Shown: positions 1-6,519 of the stretch, in pieces | Position numbering within the stretch: the first letter of the stretch is position 1 | Layout of the letters: every line of letters starts with the position of its first letter | From: Chitinophagales bacterium | Lineage (GTDB): Bacteria; Bacteroidota; Bacteroidia; Chitinophagales; UBA2359 | Reading direction: 5' to 3' | DNA: 13,181 bases | Assembly: GCA_020631035.1 (NCBI GenBank) | Contig: JAHDIA010000082.1 | Coordinates: forward strand, 1-13,181 | The notes under the pieces: generated by a model | What the model was told of the DNA's origin: nothing | Databases searched by the model: none | The model's input: the letters and a program-made list of their open reading frames with translations, nothing else | Translations under genes and position numbers: made by a program

Positions 1-1
1 T

Positions 2-769
2 ATTTCTCAACACACCTCAAATACAACTTGGCAGTACCTTCTTCAAGATATTGAGACCTACGACCAAGCAGTACTAAAAAAAGGCACTGAGCTGATCGAA
101 AAAGGCGTTTTCACCAATCCCGAACGGATGCAAAAAGAACTCATAGAATGGAAAAACGCCCATCCCAATCCTAGAAAGGACCTAGCCGAAAAATGCCTCA
201 ACCCCATCCTCAACAAATTCAATTTGGAAGTGGATTTGGAATTGAGCACCTCCTACATCGTCATCAAACACAAAAACGGCGATCAAGACATTCCAGCCCA
301 CCGCCTCAGTACAGGAACCAAACAACTGATTTTGAGTGCCGTTCCCATCTACAAATTCGACACCACAGGAACCATCATTTGTATAGATGAACCCGAACGC
401 TCCCTCTTTCCAGATATTCAGTTAGAATTGATGGATTACTACCAAAGTCTCGCACCAGATGCCCAGTTTTTTGTCGCTACTCACTCGCCCATCATTGCCG
501 CCTCCTTTGAGCCAGAAGAACGCTTTATACTCTACTTTGACGAACAAGGAAATGTCAAAGTCAGAAATGGAGTCGCCCCACTTGGAGACGACCCCAACGA
601 TGTCTTGAAAAAAGACTTCGATATGGTCAACTTAATGAACAAAAAGGGACAAGAAGCCTACAACGAATACTTAGAATTGAAATCCAAAATTCGCCAAGAA
701 ACCGACCAAACTCAAAAAGAAGCATTACTAAAACAACAAATCGAACTAGGAGAGCAATACAACTTTTGA
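2..769 (+). CDS. AAA/ABC-type ATPase, 3' part (Septu PtuA-like), truncated by window edge
   Basis: The frame is open from base 2 with no stop, so the first in-frame ATG at 128 is internal and the gene begins left of the window; 255 residues are visible. Seen directly: an ABC-signature-like LSTGTKQ at 305-325, a Walker B strand ending IICIDEPE with a catalytic-type Glu, and a switch histidine in FVATHSPI. The order signature, Walker B, H-loop is that of SMC/RecF/OLD-type ATPases; the Walker A lysine must lie upstream. The tail (DPNDVLKKDF, then a charged helix) resembles ATPases paired with HNH nucleases. The stop shares one base with the start of the nuclease gene, so the two are translationally coupled. 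Known: in Septu, PtuA is the ATPase and PtuB the HNH effector against phage. Inference: this is the ATPase of such a pair. A retron-associated or other AAA-HNH system is an alternative that needs the missing 5' side. Confidence 0.8.
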   Translation: MSQHTSNTTWQYLLQDIETYDQAVLKKGTELIEKGVFTNPERMQKELIEWKNAHPNPRKDLAEKCLNPILNKFNLEVDLELSTSYIVIKHKNGDQDIPAHRLSTGTKQLILSAVPIYKFDTTGTIICIDEPERSLFPDIQLELMDYYQSLAPDAQFFVATHSPIIAASFEPEERFILYFDEQGNVKVRNGVAPLGDDPNDVLKKDFDMVNLMNKKGQEAYNEYLELKSKIRQETDQTQKEALLKQQIELGEQYNF

Positions 770-1347
770 TGAAGCGACAAATCAAACATCCCCACTCACA
801 GGTACTACAAGAAAAACTGACCTACAAAGTAAATGGGAACAACCAAAAACTCCGAGAAATCTTGTTAAAAGAACAAGGCAGTTTTTGCGCCTATACTGAA
901 ACTTGTCTAGGGCGAACCGATAAAAAAGAAATCGACCATTTCAATCCAACTCTCAAAGGCAAACCAAATGATGATTACCACAACTGGTTTGTAATCAAAG
1001 CTCAATGGAACAATGAAAAATCCAATAAATGGGCAAAATACCAACCCGTTTTACATCCAACTGACCCAACACTTGAAACACGCATCATTTACGATGATGG
1101 TGATTATTTTGCCAATGACTCAAATGATACAGAAGCACAAAACCTCATTCAATTAATCAAACTAAACGATCCCGATTTAGCAGAAGAACGCAAACGCTAC
1201 ATCAGTCGAAAAAGAAAGGAAATTTCCAATTCAGGAATGACGCCACAAGCATTTTTTAATTTAATGATCAAAGAAGACATCTACTGTGTCCGCTTCATCC
1301 GAGCCATAGAAAACGAATTTGGCATCAAACTTGAGTTATATACATGA
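769..1347 (+). CDS. HNH-type nuclease (PtuB / TIGR02646-like), partner of upstream ATPase
   Basis: Protein of 192 aa from the ATG at 769, which overlaps the upstream TGA by one base; an in-frame TTG at 766 is possible but less likely. A purine-rich AGGAGAG lies at 748-754, further from the start than a classical ribosome site. Residues 40-88 carry the nuclease-like core: Cys40 in CAYTE, Cys46, the pair Asp56-His57 in EIDHFNP, Asn72-Trp73, then WNNEKSNKW. This follows the TIGR02646/PtuB pattern (CAYCE, EHF.P, N..W, CN..K), but the second Cys of the usual CxxC is Thr43 and the downstream Cys is missing. The rest is a charged helical tail. Expected role: a DNA-cutting effector in the cytoplasm, controlled by the ATPase. 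The assignment rests on the motif, the length and the neighbour; no activity can be shown from sequence. Confidence 0.75.
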   Translation: MKRQIKHPHSQVLQEKLTYKVNGNNQKLREILLKEQGSFCAYTETCLGRTDKKEIDHFNPTLKGKPNDDYHNWFVIKAQWNNEKSNKWAKYQPVLHPTDPTLETRIIYDDGDYFANDSNDTEAQNLIQLIKLNDPDLAEERKRYISRKRKEISNSGMTPQAFFNLMIKEDIYCVRFIRAIENEFGIKLELYT

Positions 1348-1359
1348 TCTTCTCATGTA
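1341..1359 (+). other. Small inverted repeat across the nuclease stop codon
   Basis: TACATGA, five bases TCTTC, then TCATGTA form a perfect 7-bp inverted repeat that contains the TGA stop of the nuclease gene and lies 14 bases before the next start codon. No T-tract follows, so it is not a standard terminator. It could be a weak attenuator or chance. Confidence 0.35.
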
Positions 1360-1372
1360 ATAAAACAAGTCA

Positions 1373-3835
1373 ATGCTTCGCTCAACTCCTATATTCCTTG
1401 TTTCCCTGCTTTTCTGTACCTGGACATTTGCTCAATCTTGGCAATCGACCACCGAAAACATCTATTCCTTTTCCTCCCCCCGTTGTGTTGACCTCAATGG
1501 CGATGGAGTATTGGATGTGGTCTTTGGGGCAGGCATCGAAGGAGCAGCAAGTGACAAAGGCGTCATTGCCTTAAACGGAGCCGATGGGAGTACCCTCTGG
1601 GAAGCTTTCGCAAGAGATCAGATTTTTGGCAGCCCCGTTTTTCTCGACATCAACCAAGACGGGACAGCTGATGTGGTCATTGGTGGACGCAATGCAGAGT
1701 TTCGAGCATTGGATGGAACCGATGGCTCTGTGATTTGGGAGTTTTATTCCGATGCTCTAGCAACACAAACAACTCCCCAAGATTCAGGTATTTACCAGTT
1801 TTACACCCCACAACTCGTACCCGACATAGATGGCGACGGTTTACAAGACTTACTCAATGCCAATGGTGGCGATCCAAGCGTTTTATTGCCCAACGAACCT
1901 CGTCCAGCAGGCAGTCTAATGCTCATCAGTTCTGCTACAGGCGAACTATTGGCAAGAGCTGAGGTTCCCGACCAAAAAGAAAGCTATCTATCTCCTTTGG
2001 TGGTGGATTTTTTCCAAGATGGGGATTTAGAAATCATTTTTGGAACAGGAGGCGAAGCCAACCCAGGCAGTTTGTGGCGTGTTCCGCTCTCTTCTCTTAT
2101 CAATGAAGACCTTTCAGATGCTATTTCACTAATTGACAGCGATACCAAAGGAATGATTGCTCCACCGAGTCTAGCAGACCTCAACGAAGACAATGTACCC
2201 GATATAGTGTGCAATACCTATGACGGACGCATCGAAGCCATAGATGGACGCAACAATCAAACTCTTTGGAGTGTCCAAATTCCAATGGGTGAAACCAATG
2301 CCTCACCAGGAATTGGCTTTTTCAATGAGGACAATATACCCGATGTCTATTGTAATTTTGGGATTGGTTTGGCTCCAACTTTTATTGAGTTTGTACAACT
2401 AACCATCAATGGAAAAGATGGCAGCATCATTCAACAGGATAGTTTGGGGCTGGTGCAATTTTCCTCTCCGACCGTTTTGGATTACGACCAAGATGGCTAT
2501 GACGAAATCATCTATTGCATCAATGATGCCAATACCTTACCTCCCGACTATTTCCTCCACGAATTATTACTCATCGACATCAATGACCAAAACCAGACAA
2601 GCTTGAATGGTCCAATAGGTGGAGCCAATGTCAACGCAACTCCTTGGATTGGCAACTTGGACAATGATGGTCTATTGGATTTGGTATATACCCACAATAC
2701 AGACAGTACAATGGTAGTGAATCCCAATGGCACGACCACCCAAAAACTTTCTTTGAACATTGTCGACAATACTACCGTTGCTTGGGGAGCTTATTTGGGC
2801 AATCAGTATGATGGATTATTCCAAAACACCAGAAGCAATTGTTCTGATTTTTATGAAATAAGTATAAACGATGACTTAGGCGAAAACTGTGCAAAAATGC
2901 TTGTTGCCAACAGCTCTGGATGCCCCACACCTGACGACTGTACCTTCACTTGGGACAATGGCCAAACAGGTCCAAACAGAATGGTCAATGAAGCAGGACG
3001 TTACTCAGTTGCCATTGAACATCCAGATGGCTGTATCCAAGTTGGTAAAGTCGATTTTGCCTTTTCAGAAGTAGAGTTTACCAATATACAAATTACCCCA
3101 CCTTCTTGCAACGGTTCTACAGATGGACAGATACGTATTGATTTTACAGGAGGTGTCCCCCCCTATCAAACTGTTTGGGATGGCACACCTTCTACAGGTT
3201 TGACTACGGCACAAATCTTTTTGATGGGCGAATTGGAAGCACGCCCCTATGTTTTTCAGGTAGTAGATGCATTGGGATGTAGCTACATATTAGATGTAAT
3301 GCTTGAAGCTACAAATGACAGCCCAATCCAAATCAATTGGGAAAACATACCCGAAAGCAGTGATGGAGCAAGTGATGGAGGTTTGCAAATTGAACTCAAT
3401 GGAGGCATGCCTCCCTATACCCTATTGCTAAACAATGACACAATTGAAAACTGGACAATGATTGACAGTTTACTAAGTGGAGCTTATGTTGTGTTTGCAA
3501 GCGATGCCAATGGCTGTATGTCTGACACAATTGTTGTGGTCGATTTGAGTACAGGACTACTCCAAGCCAACAATGCTAAAGACATGATTTTCAGGATTTT
3601 CCCTAATCCAGCGACAGACTATGTACAATTGCGTTCTTTAAGCCCCAATTATGCAACCTCCGAGGTATCTATTCGTATGTACAAGACCAGCGGTCAACTT
3701 TTTGAAAGCAAAACTGTCCCTAAATTACCAAACCAACCTATTAAACTAGACCTAAGTCACTACCCTCCAGGTGTTTATTTCTTTCACATTATAAAAAACA
3801 GCAAGGTATCAGTACATAAATTGTTGAAATATTGA
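1373..3835 (+). CDS. Secreted FG-GAP propeller protein with SprB-type repeats and T9SS sorting domain
   Basis: Protein of 820 aa. Residues 1-20 are a signal peptide (LVSLLFCTWTFA, then Q21). Residues 40-436 hold about eight FG-GAP/calcium-loop motifs of the form DxNxDGxxD: 40-48, 92-100, 151-159, 212-220, 269-277, 316-324 (degenerate), 370-378 and 428-436. Between them are PQQ-like strands such as GADGSTLWE and GTDGSVIWE, which together indicate a beta-propeller. A cysteine-rich module follows at about 506-560, then two SprB-like repeats with GGVPPY (593-598) and GGMPPY (677-682). Residues 738-820 are a type A T9SS sorting domain (FPNPATDY near the start, PPGVYFFHI and a basic end). Such proteins cross the outer membrane through T9SS and are usually surface-anchored or released; adhesion or gliding roles are typical but not shown here. 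The gene starts 25 bases after the nuclease gene, so read-through is possible. Confidence 0.9.
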   Translation: MLRSTPIFLVSLLFCTWTFAQSWQSTTENIYSFSSPRCVDLNGDGVLDVVFGAGIEGAASDKGVIALNGADGSTLWEAFARDQIFGSPVFLDINQDGTADVVIGGRNAEFRALDGTDGSVIWEFYSDALATQTTPQDSGIYQFYTPQLVPDIDGDGLQDLLNANGGDPSVLLPNEPRPAGSLMLISSATGELLARAEVPDQKESYLSPLVVDFFQDGDLEIIFGTGGEANPGSLWRVPLSSLINEDLSDAISLIDSDTKGMIAPPSLADLNEDNVPDIVCNTYDGRIEAIDGRNNQTLWSVQIPMGETNASPGIGFFNEDNIPDVYCNFGIGLAPTFIEFVQLTINGKDGSIIQQDSLGLVQFSSPTVLDYDQDGYDEIIYCINDANTLPPDYFLHELLLIDINDQNQTSLNGPIGGANVNATPWIGNLDNDGLLDLVYTHNTDSTMVVNPNGTTTQKLSLNIVDNTTVAWGAYLGNQYDGLFQNTRSNCSDFYEISINDDLGENCAKMLVANSSGCPTPDDCTFTWDNGQTGPNRMVNEAGRYSVAIEHPDGCIQVGKVDFAFSEVEFTNIQITPPSCNGSTDGQIRIDFTGGVPPYQTVWDGTPSTGLTTAQIFLMGELEARPYVFQVVDALGCSYILDVMLEATNDSPIQINWENIPESSDGASDGGLQIELNGGMPPYTLLLNNDTIENWTMIDSLLSGAYVVFASDANGCMSDTIVVVDLSTGLLQANNAKDMIFRIFPNPATDYVQLRSLSPNYATSEVSIRMYKTSGQLFESKTVPKLPNQPIKLDLSHYPPGVYFFHIIKNSKVSVHKLLKY

Positions 3836-3842
3836 TAATAAT

Positions 3843-3874
3843 GGTTTAATTTGGTACGCTGAACCCGATAAACC
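3843..3874 (+). terminator. Weak hairpin after the first T9SS cargo gene
   Basis: GGTTTA at 3843-3848 pairs with TAAACC at 3869-3874, with a further GGT/ACC pairing inside. It begins eight bases after the stop codon. The downstream bases are A-rich rather than T-rich, so it is a poor intrinsic terminator. Confidence 0.25.
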
Positions 3875-3937
3875 TAAAAACTAATAAGTAATGTTGAAAG
3901 AATAAAGTTTTGATTTTATGCAAAAAGATTTTTTTAA

Positions 3938-4044
3938 TATACAAGGCAAAAAGCGCAATCATAGCAGAGCTATGGTGAGCATTTTTAACGAAGTAGATTA
4001 CAAAATATCGCAGCATAAAACATCAGGTTATTCTTATAACATTA
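3938..4044. repeat. Structured repeat-like non-coding element between the two T9SS genes
   Basis: This stretch holds two compact hairpins: CATAGC-AGA-GCTATG at 3960-3974 (extendable by A-T and T-G pairs) and GTTAT-TCTT-ATAAC at 4027-4040. They are separated by an ordered block containing GGTGAGCATTTTTAACG. A 63-codon frame crosses it (3918-4109), but its product has no recognisable features and overlaps the next start, so I treat it as non-coding. The layout resembles dispersed intergenic repeats seen in Bacteroidota genomes. Only one copy is in this window, so repeat status is an inference. Confidence 0.35.
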
Positions 4045-4092
4045 CTAAAATGAACTTTTTTCATAAAAGGGTATTTTCCCAAGTAATATTCA

Positions 4093-5496
4093 ATGAAGAA
4101 ATTGAATAAGACAAACAGCCTAGCTATGATTAAATTACAACAATCTACATATTACCCCAAGCTCCTGTCGGTATTGTTGTTATGTTATTTTTTCACAACA
4201 AATATAACCGCACAGGATGATCCCTGCGAAGAAGCAGGATACTACCTAAGTTTTGCACCTACTGCTCCCGATTGTTATGGAGAAGCAACAGGCAATATAA
4301 CTGTTGCCAGTAATGGCTGTAGCTGTATGTTCAGTGGCTGCACCTTTACTTGGAGCAATGGAGCGGATTTTCATACCGTTATTGACCTTGAAGCAGGAGA
4401 ATATTCTGTAGTCATCACTCACCCCAATGGTTGTGTCTTAACAGGTAGTGCTGTAGTACCAGAAGCCGAACAATATATCGAGTCATTTGAAAAATCAGAT
4501 ATTTTATGCAAAGGTGACGCCTCTGGCAGTTTGAAAGTCATTCCTATGCCTAATTTTTATGGCTTACTTACTTATGAGTGGTCCAATGGAGCTACTACTC
4601 AAGAGGTTCACGATCTTCCCGCAGGAGAATATACTGTCACTGTTTCACAATTCAATGGCTGTTCTATGACCGAGACATTTATTGTAGAAGAACCAGAAGA
4701 AGCATTGAGCATGGATGTTCAAAGCAGCCCAAGTTGTGCCAACATCAGCAATGGCATCATTGATTTAACAGTTATTGGTGGTGTACCACCTTACACTTAT
4801 TTTTGTGACAATGAGGCTCGACCTAGTGCCAGAATGGAAAACTTGCAAAGTGGGATGCACTCTGTTAGAGTAAGCGATGCCAACCAATGTGAGATAATTG
4901 TAGAAGTGGAAGTAGCCACCATTGAAACAGAATCAATAGACATTACCACCAGTGTAGACAATATTTGCGAAGGAGAAGCAGCCAACTTATTTGCTTTTAC
5001 TTCTAGCAGTAATCTTACTTATAAATGGGAACCTACAGAAAGTATTGTTTCAAGTAGCAACTCCAATGTAATCATTGTTACTCCAAACGAAACAACGACT
5101 TACACCTTAACTACTATCAATGCTGAGGGTTGCGAAAGTACTTCTACAGCCATCATTACTGTTGAAAACTGTGAAGAAGAAGAAAACAACAATCAAGAAG
5201 AAGAAGAAGAGGAGGAAGAGGAGGAGGAACCAATCAATACTTCTATTGAAGAGGTAGCAGAGTCGGTACATTTTAATGCTTATCCCAATCCAAGCCGTCA
5301 ATACATCTACTTTGACTATGACGCAGCCCTGCTCAAAAATAGTTCCATTAGAGTAATTGACTTGAGTGGTCGTACTGTATTGAGTAGTTCACAAATACCC
5401 AACCGATTGGATTTGGGCAACATACAAAGTGGTGTCTACTTCTTACAGCTACAAAACAAAGACTATCCAATCATTCAAAAAATAGTAAAAGAGTAA
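4093..5496 (+). CDS. Secreted SprB-repeat protein with PKD-like domain, poly-Glu linker and T9SS sorting domain
   Basis: Protein of 467 aa from the ATG at 4093; an ATG at 4126 would give a more usual 30-residue signal peptide (ending FFTTNITA, then Q41 in full-length numbering) and may be the true start. SprB-like repeats occupy about 50-275, each with a Cys near its start, a WSNG-type strand and an AGEYxVxV strand closing at GC; the third carries GGVPPY at 229-234. Residues 280-358 look like a PKD/Ig-like domain (KWEP, TTTYTLT, GCES). Next is an acidic linker with four Glu at 361-364 and eleven consecutive Glu at 369-379, then a type A T9SS sorting domain from about 393 (AYPNPSR, SGVYFLQL, IVKE end). 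Expected location is the cell surface or medium. It shares a cysteine module with the 820-aa protein upstream, so the pair probably arose by module duplication. The exact function is unknown. Confidence 0.88.
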   Translation: MKKLNKTNSLAMIKLQQSTYYPKLLSVLLLCYFFTTNITAQDDPCEEAGYYLSFAPTAPDCYGEATGNITVASNGCSCMFSGCTFTWSNGADFHTVIDLEAGEYSVVITHPNGCVLTGSAVVPEAEQYIESFEKSDILCKGDASGSLKVIPMPNFYGLLTYEWSNGATTQEVHDLPAGEYTVTVSQFNGCSMTETFIVEEPEEALSMDVQSSPSCANISNGIIDLTVIGGVPPYTYFCDNEARPSARMENLQSGMHSVRVSDANQCEIIVEVEVATIETESIDITTSVDNICEGEAANLFAFTSSSNLTYKWEPTESIVSSSNSNVIIVTPNETTTYTLTTINAEGCESTSTAIITVENCEEEENNNQEEEEEEEEEEEPINTSIEEVAESVHFNAYPNPSRQYIYFDYDAALLKNSSIRVIDLSGRTVLSSSQIPNRLDLGNIQSGVYFLQLQNKDYPIIQKIVKE

Positions 5497-5521
5497 TTCT
5501 CAACTCCCATATTTACCTATC

Positions 5522-5554
5522 AAAAGGCATCGCTTGTATTAGTGATGCCTTTTT
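5522..5554 (+). terminator. Intrinsic terminator after the second T9SS cargo gene
   Basis: AAAAGGCATCGC pairs with GTGATGCCTTTT across an 8-base loop (one G-T wobble) and runs into five T's. It begins 26 bases after the stop codon at 5496, which makes it a convincing rho-independent terminator for the plus-strand genes. Confidence 0.85.
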
Positions 5555-5582
5555 ATTTTCCATACATTTTGTAAAAAGAAAA

Positions 5583-5608
5583 CCCCCAATTCCAATAAGG
5601 AATTGAGG
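5583..5608 (-). terminator. Hairpin with T-rich flank on the minus strand
   Basis: CCCCAATTCC (5584-5593) pairs with GGAATTGAGG (5599-5608) across AATAA, with one C-A mismatch. Read on the minus strand, the stem is followed by GTTTTCTTTTT, which fits a leftward terminator. No minus-strand gene enters from the right in this window, so its purpose is unclear. On the plus strand it may simply back up the stronger terminator at 5522. Confidence 0.4.
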
Positions 5609-5717
5609 ATTTATATCACATTTAACAAAGCGCGTTATTCTAGACTATTAGAATCAAATATTGCCATTTCAACTCTACTATTCAACTACTACTATTCAAT
5701 TCCGAAATAAAGGTAAG

Positions 5718-5746
5718 TATTTTTGAAAGACCTCAAAATATTTTTG
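5718..5746 (+). promoter_or_regulatory. Two candidate -7 elements (TATTTTTG)
   Basis: TATTTTTG at 5718-5725 and again at 5739-5746 both match the Bacteroidota -7 consensus TAnnTTTG. Neither has a clear TTTG about 19 bases upstream. They would give 5' leaders of roughly 130-160 bases for the gene at 5883. Confidence 0.3.
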
Positions 5747-5882
5747 CTATTTTTTTACAATACAAGGCAACGAAAAGTCCTTTATAGTGTCTCACATGCA
5801 CATCCCAAGGTTCTATACAGCATCGCCAATAAAATTAGCTCATATGCAAGCACCAAAGAAAGCAAACAATCGTTTAAATCCT

Positions 5883-6428
5883 ATGTACCAAAAATCACAT
5901 TGGCTTGTCTGTGCTTTATGTTTACTATTTTGTCTGTCAACCCAGGCTCAAAAATACATTTCAGCCATTGGCATTCAAGGAGGCAACGAAGAGGTTGGCT
6001 TGAGCTACCAATATCGCCTTATTGAACGCAATACGGTCGAAGGTTTACTCGCCTTTTCAACCAAACACATTTCGATTACTGGGCTGTACAAATACCACAA
6101 TCCCATCATTACCCAAGGCTTCAACTACTTTGTAGGGCTAGGTCCACATATTGGCTATTTACAAGAAACCGAAGAAACAGACTATACCTATTTCGGCTTA
6201 TCGGGCATTACAGGGGTCGAATTTAAGTTTCCTGCCCTACGTTTGGTCATTACGGGCAGTTTTAGACCTTCTTTTCACCTCAACCATCCCAAAAACATCC
6301 AAATCAATGCGGGAGTAGGATTTCGTTACGTACTTGTTCGTGTTAAGGACCAAAAGAAAAAACAACGCCAAAAACGCAAAGGTCAGAAGTACGATGGTGG
6401 AAAAATAAAGTTTAAAAAGAAAAAATAA
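5883..6428 (+). CDS. Exported beta-rich protein of unknown function with lysine-rich C-terminus
   Basis: Start chosen at the ATG at 5883 because it opens a clean signal peptide (WLVCALCLLFCLSTQA, cleavage near residue 22-23); the longer frame from 5787 would add 32 residues in front of it. The mature part, about residues 24-153, alternates short polar and aromatic strands (GLSYQYRL, GLLAFST, NYFVGLGPHIGYL, VGFRYVLV) in the way of small outer-membrane beta-barrels. Residues 154-181 are then almost entirely Lys, Arg and Gln, which is unusual after a barrel. I do not recognise the family. Location in the periplasm or outer membrane is inferred from the signal peptide and strand pattern. The next gene starts 91 bases downstream and has its own candidate promoter. 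Confidence 0.75.
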   Translation: MYQKSHWLVCALCLLFCLSTQAQKYISAIGIQGGNEEVGLSYQYRLIERNTVEGLLAFSTKHISITGLYKYHNPIITQGFNYFVGLGPHIGYLQETEETDYTYFGLSGITGVEFKFPALRLVITGSFRPSFHLNHPKNIQINAGVGFRYVLVRVKDQKKKQRQKRKGQKYDGGKIKFKKKK

Positions 6429-6456
6429 GCATTCAGGAACTCTCTAGTAGCTTCTA

Positions 6457-6488
6457 TTTGTTTCCATAACATAATACTATTATTTTAG
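6457..6488 (+). promoter_or_regulatory. Candidate promoter of the prohibitin-family gene
   Basis: TTTG at 6457-6460, a 20-base spacer and TATTTTAG at 6481-6488 (seven of eight matches to TAnnTTTG) fit the Bacteroidota primary sigma-factor promoter. It lies about 30 bases before the TTG start at 6520. Confidence 0.4.
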
Positions 6489-6519
6489 TATATTTATATT
6501 TTAATCAAATCATACTACA

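Larger units (their letters stand above)
5555..5882. other. Gene-free stretch upstream of the 181-aa exported protein
   Basis: After the terminator at 5522-5554 this interval holds the hairpin at 5583-5608, an 11-base direct repeat CTACTATTCAA at 5675-5685 and 5689-5699 (14-base period), and two TATTTTTG -7-like elements at 5718 and 5739. A frame continuous with the downstream gene reaches back to an ATG at 5787, but the signal peptide places the true start at 5883. I see no other credible gene. Confidence 0.5.

Noticed and set aside
766..768. TTG start for the nuclease gene, giving an extra residue
   Set aside because: ATG at 769 follows immediately and makes the classic TGATG coupling with the upstream stop.
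3918..4109. 63-codon plus-strand frame between the two T9SS genes
   Set aside because: No family features, overlaps the next start codon, and spans two hairpins; better explained as a non-coding element.
5640..5672. Ten-codon minus-strand frame starting ATGGCAATATTT
   Set aside because: Too short and isolated, with stops just upstream; no sign of coding beyond the short run.
5760..5769. ATACAAGGCA also present at 3939-3948
   Set aside because: Ten shared bases only; the following sequence does not continue the similarity, so a second copy of the element cannot be claimed.
5787..5882. N-terminal extension of the 181-aa exported protein
   Set aside because: The signal peptide begins at Met 33 of that frame; the preceding residues are polar and unlike an export signal.
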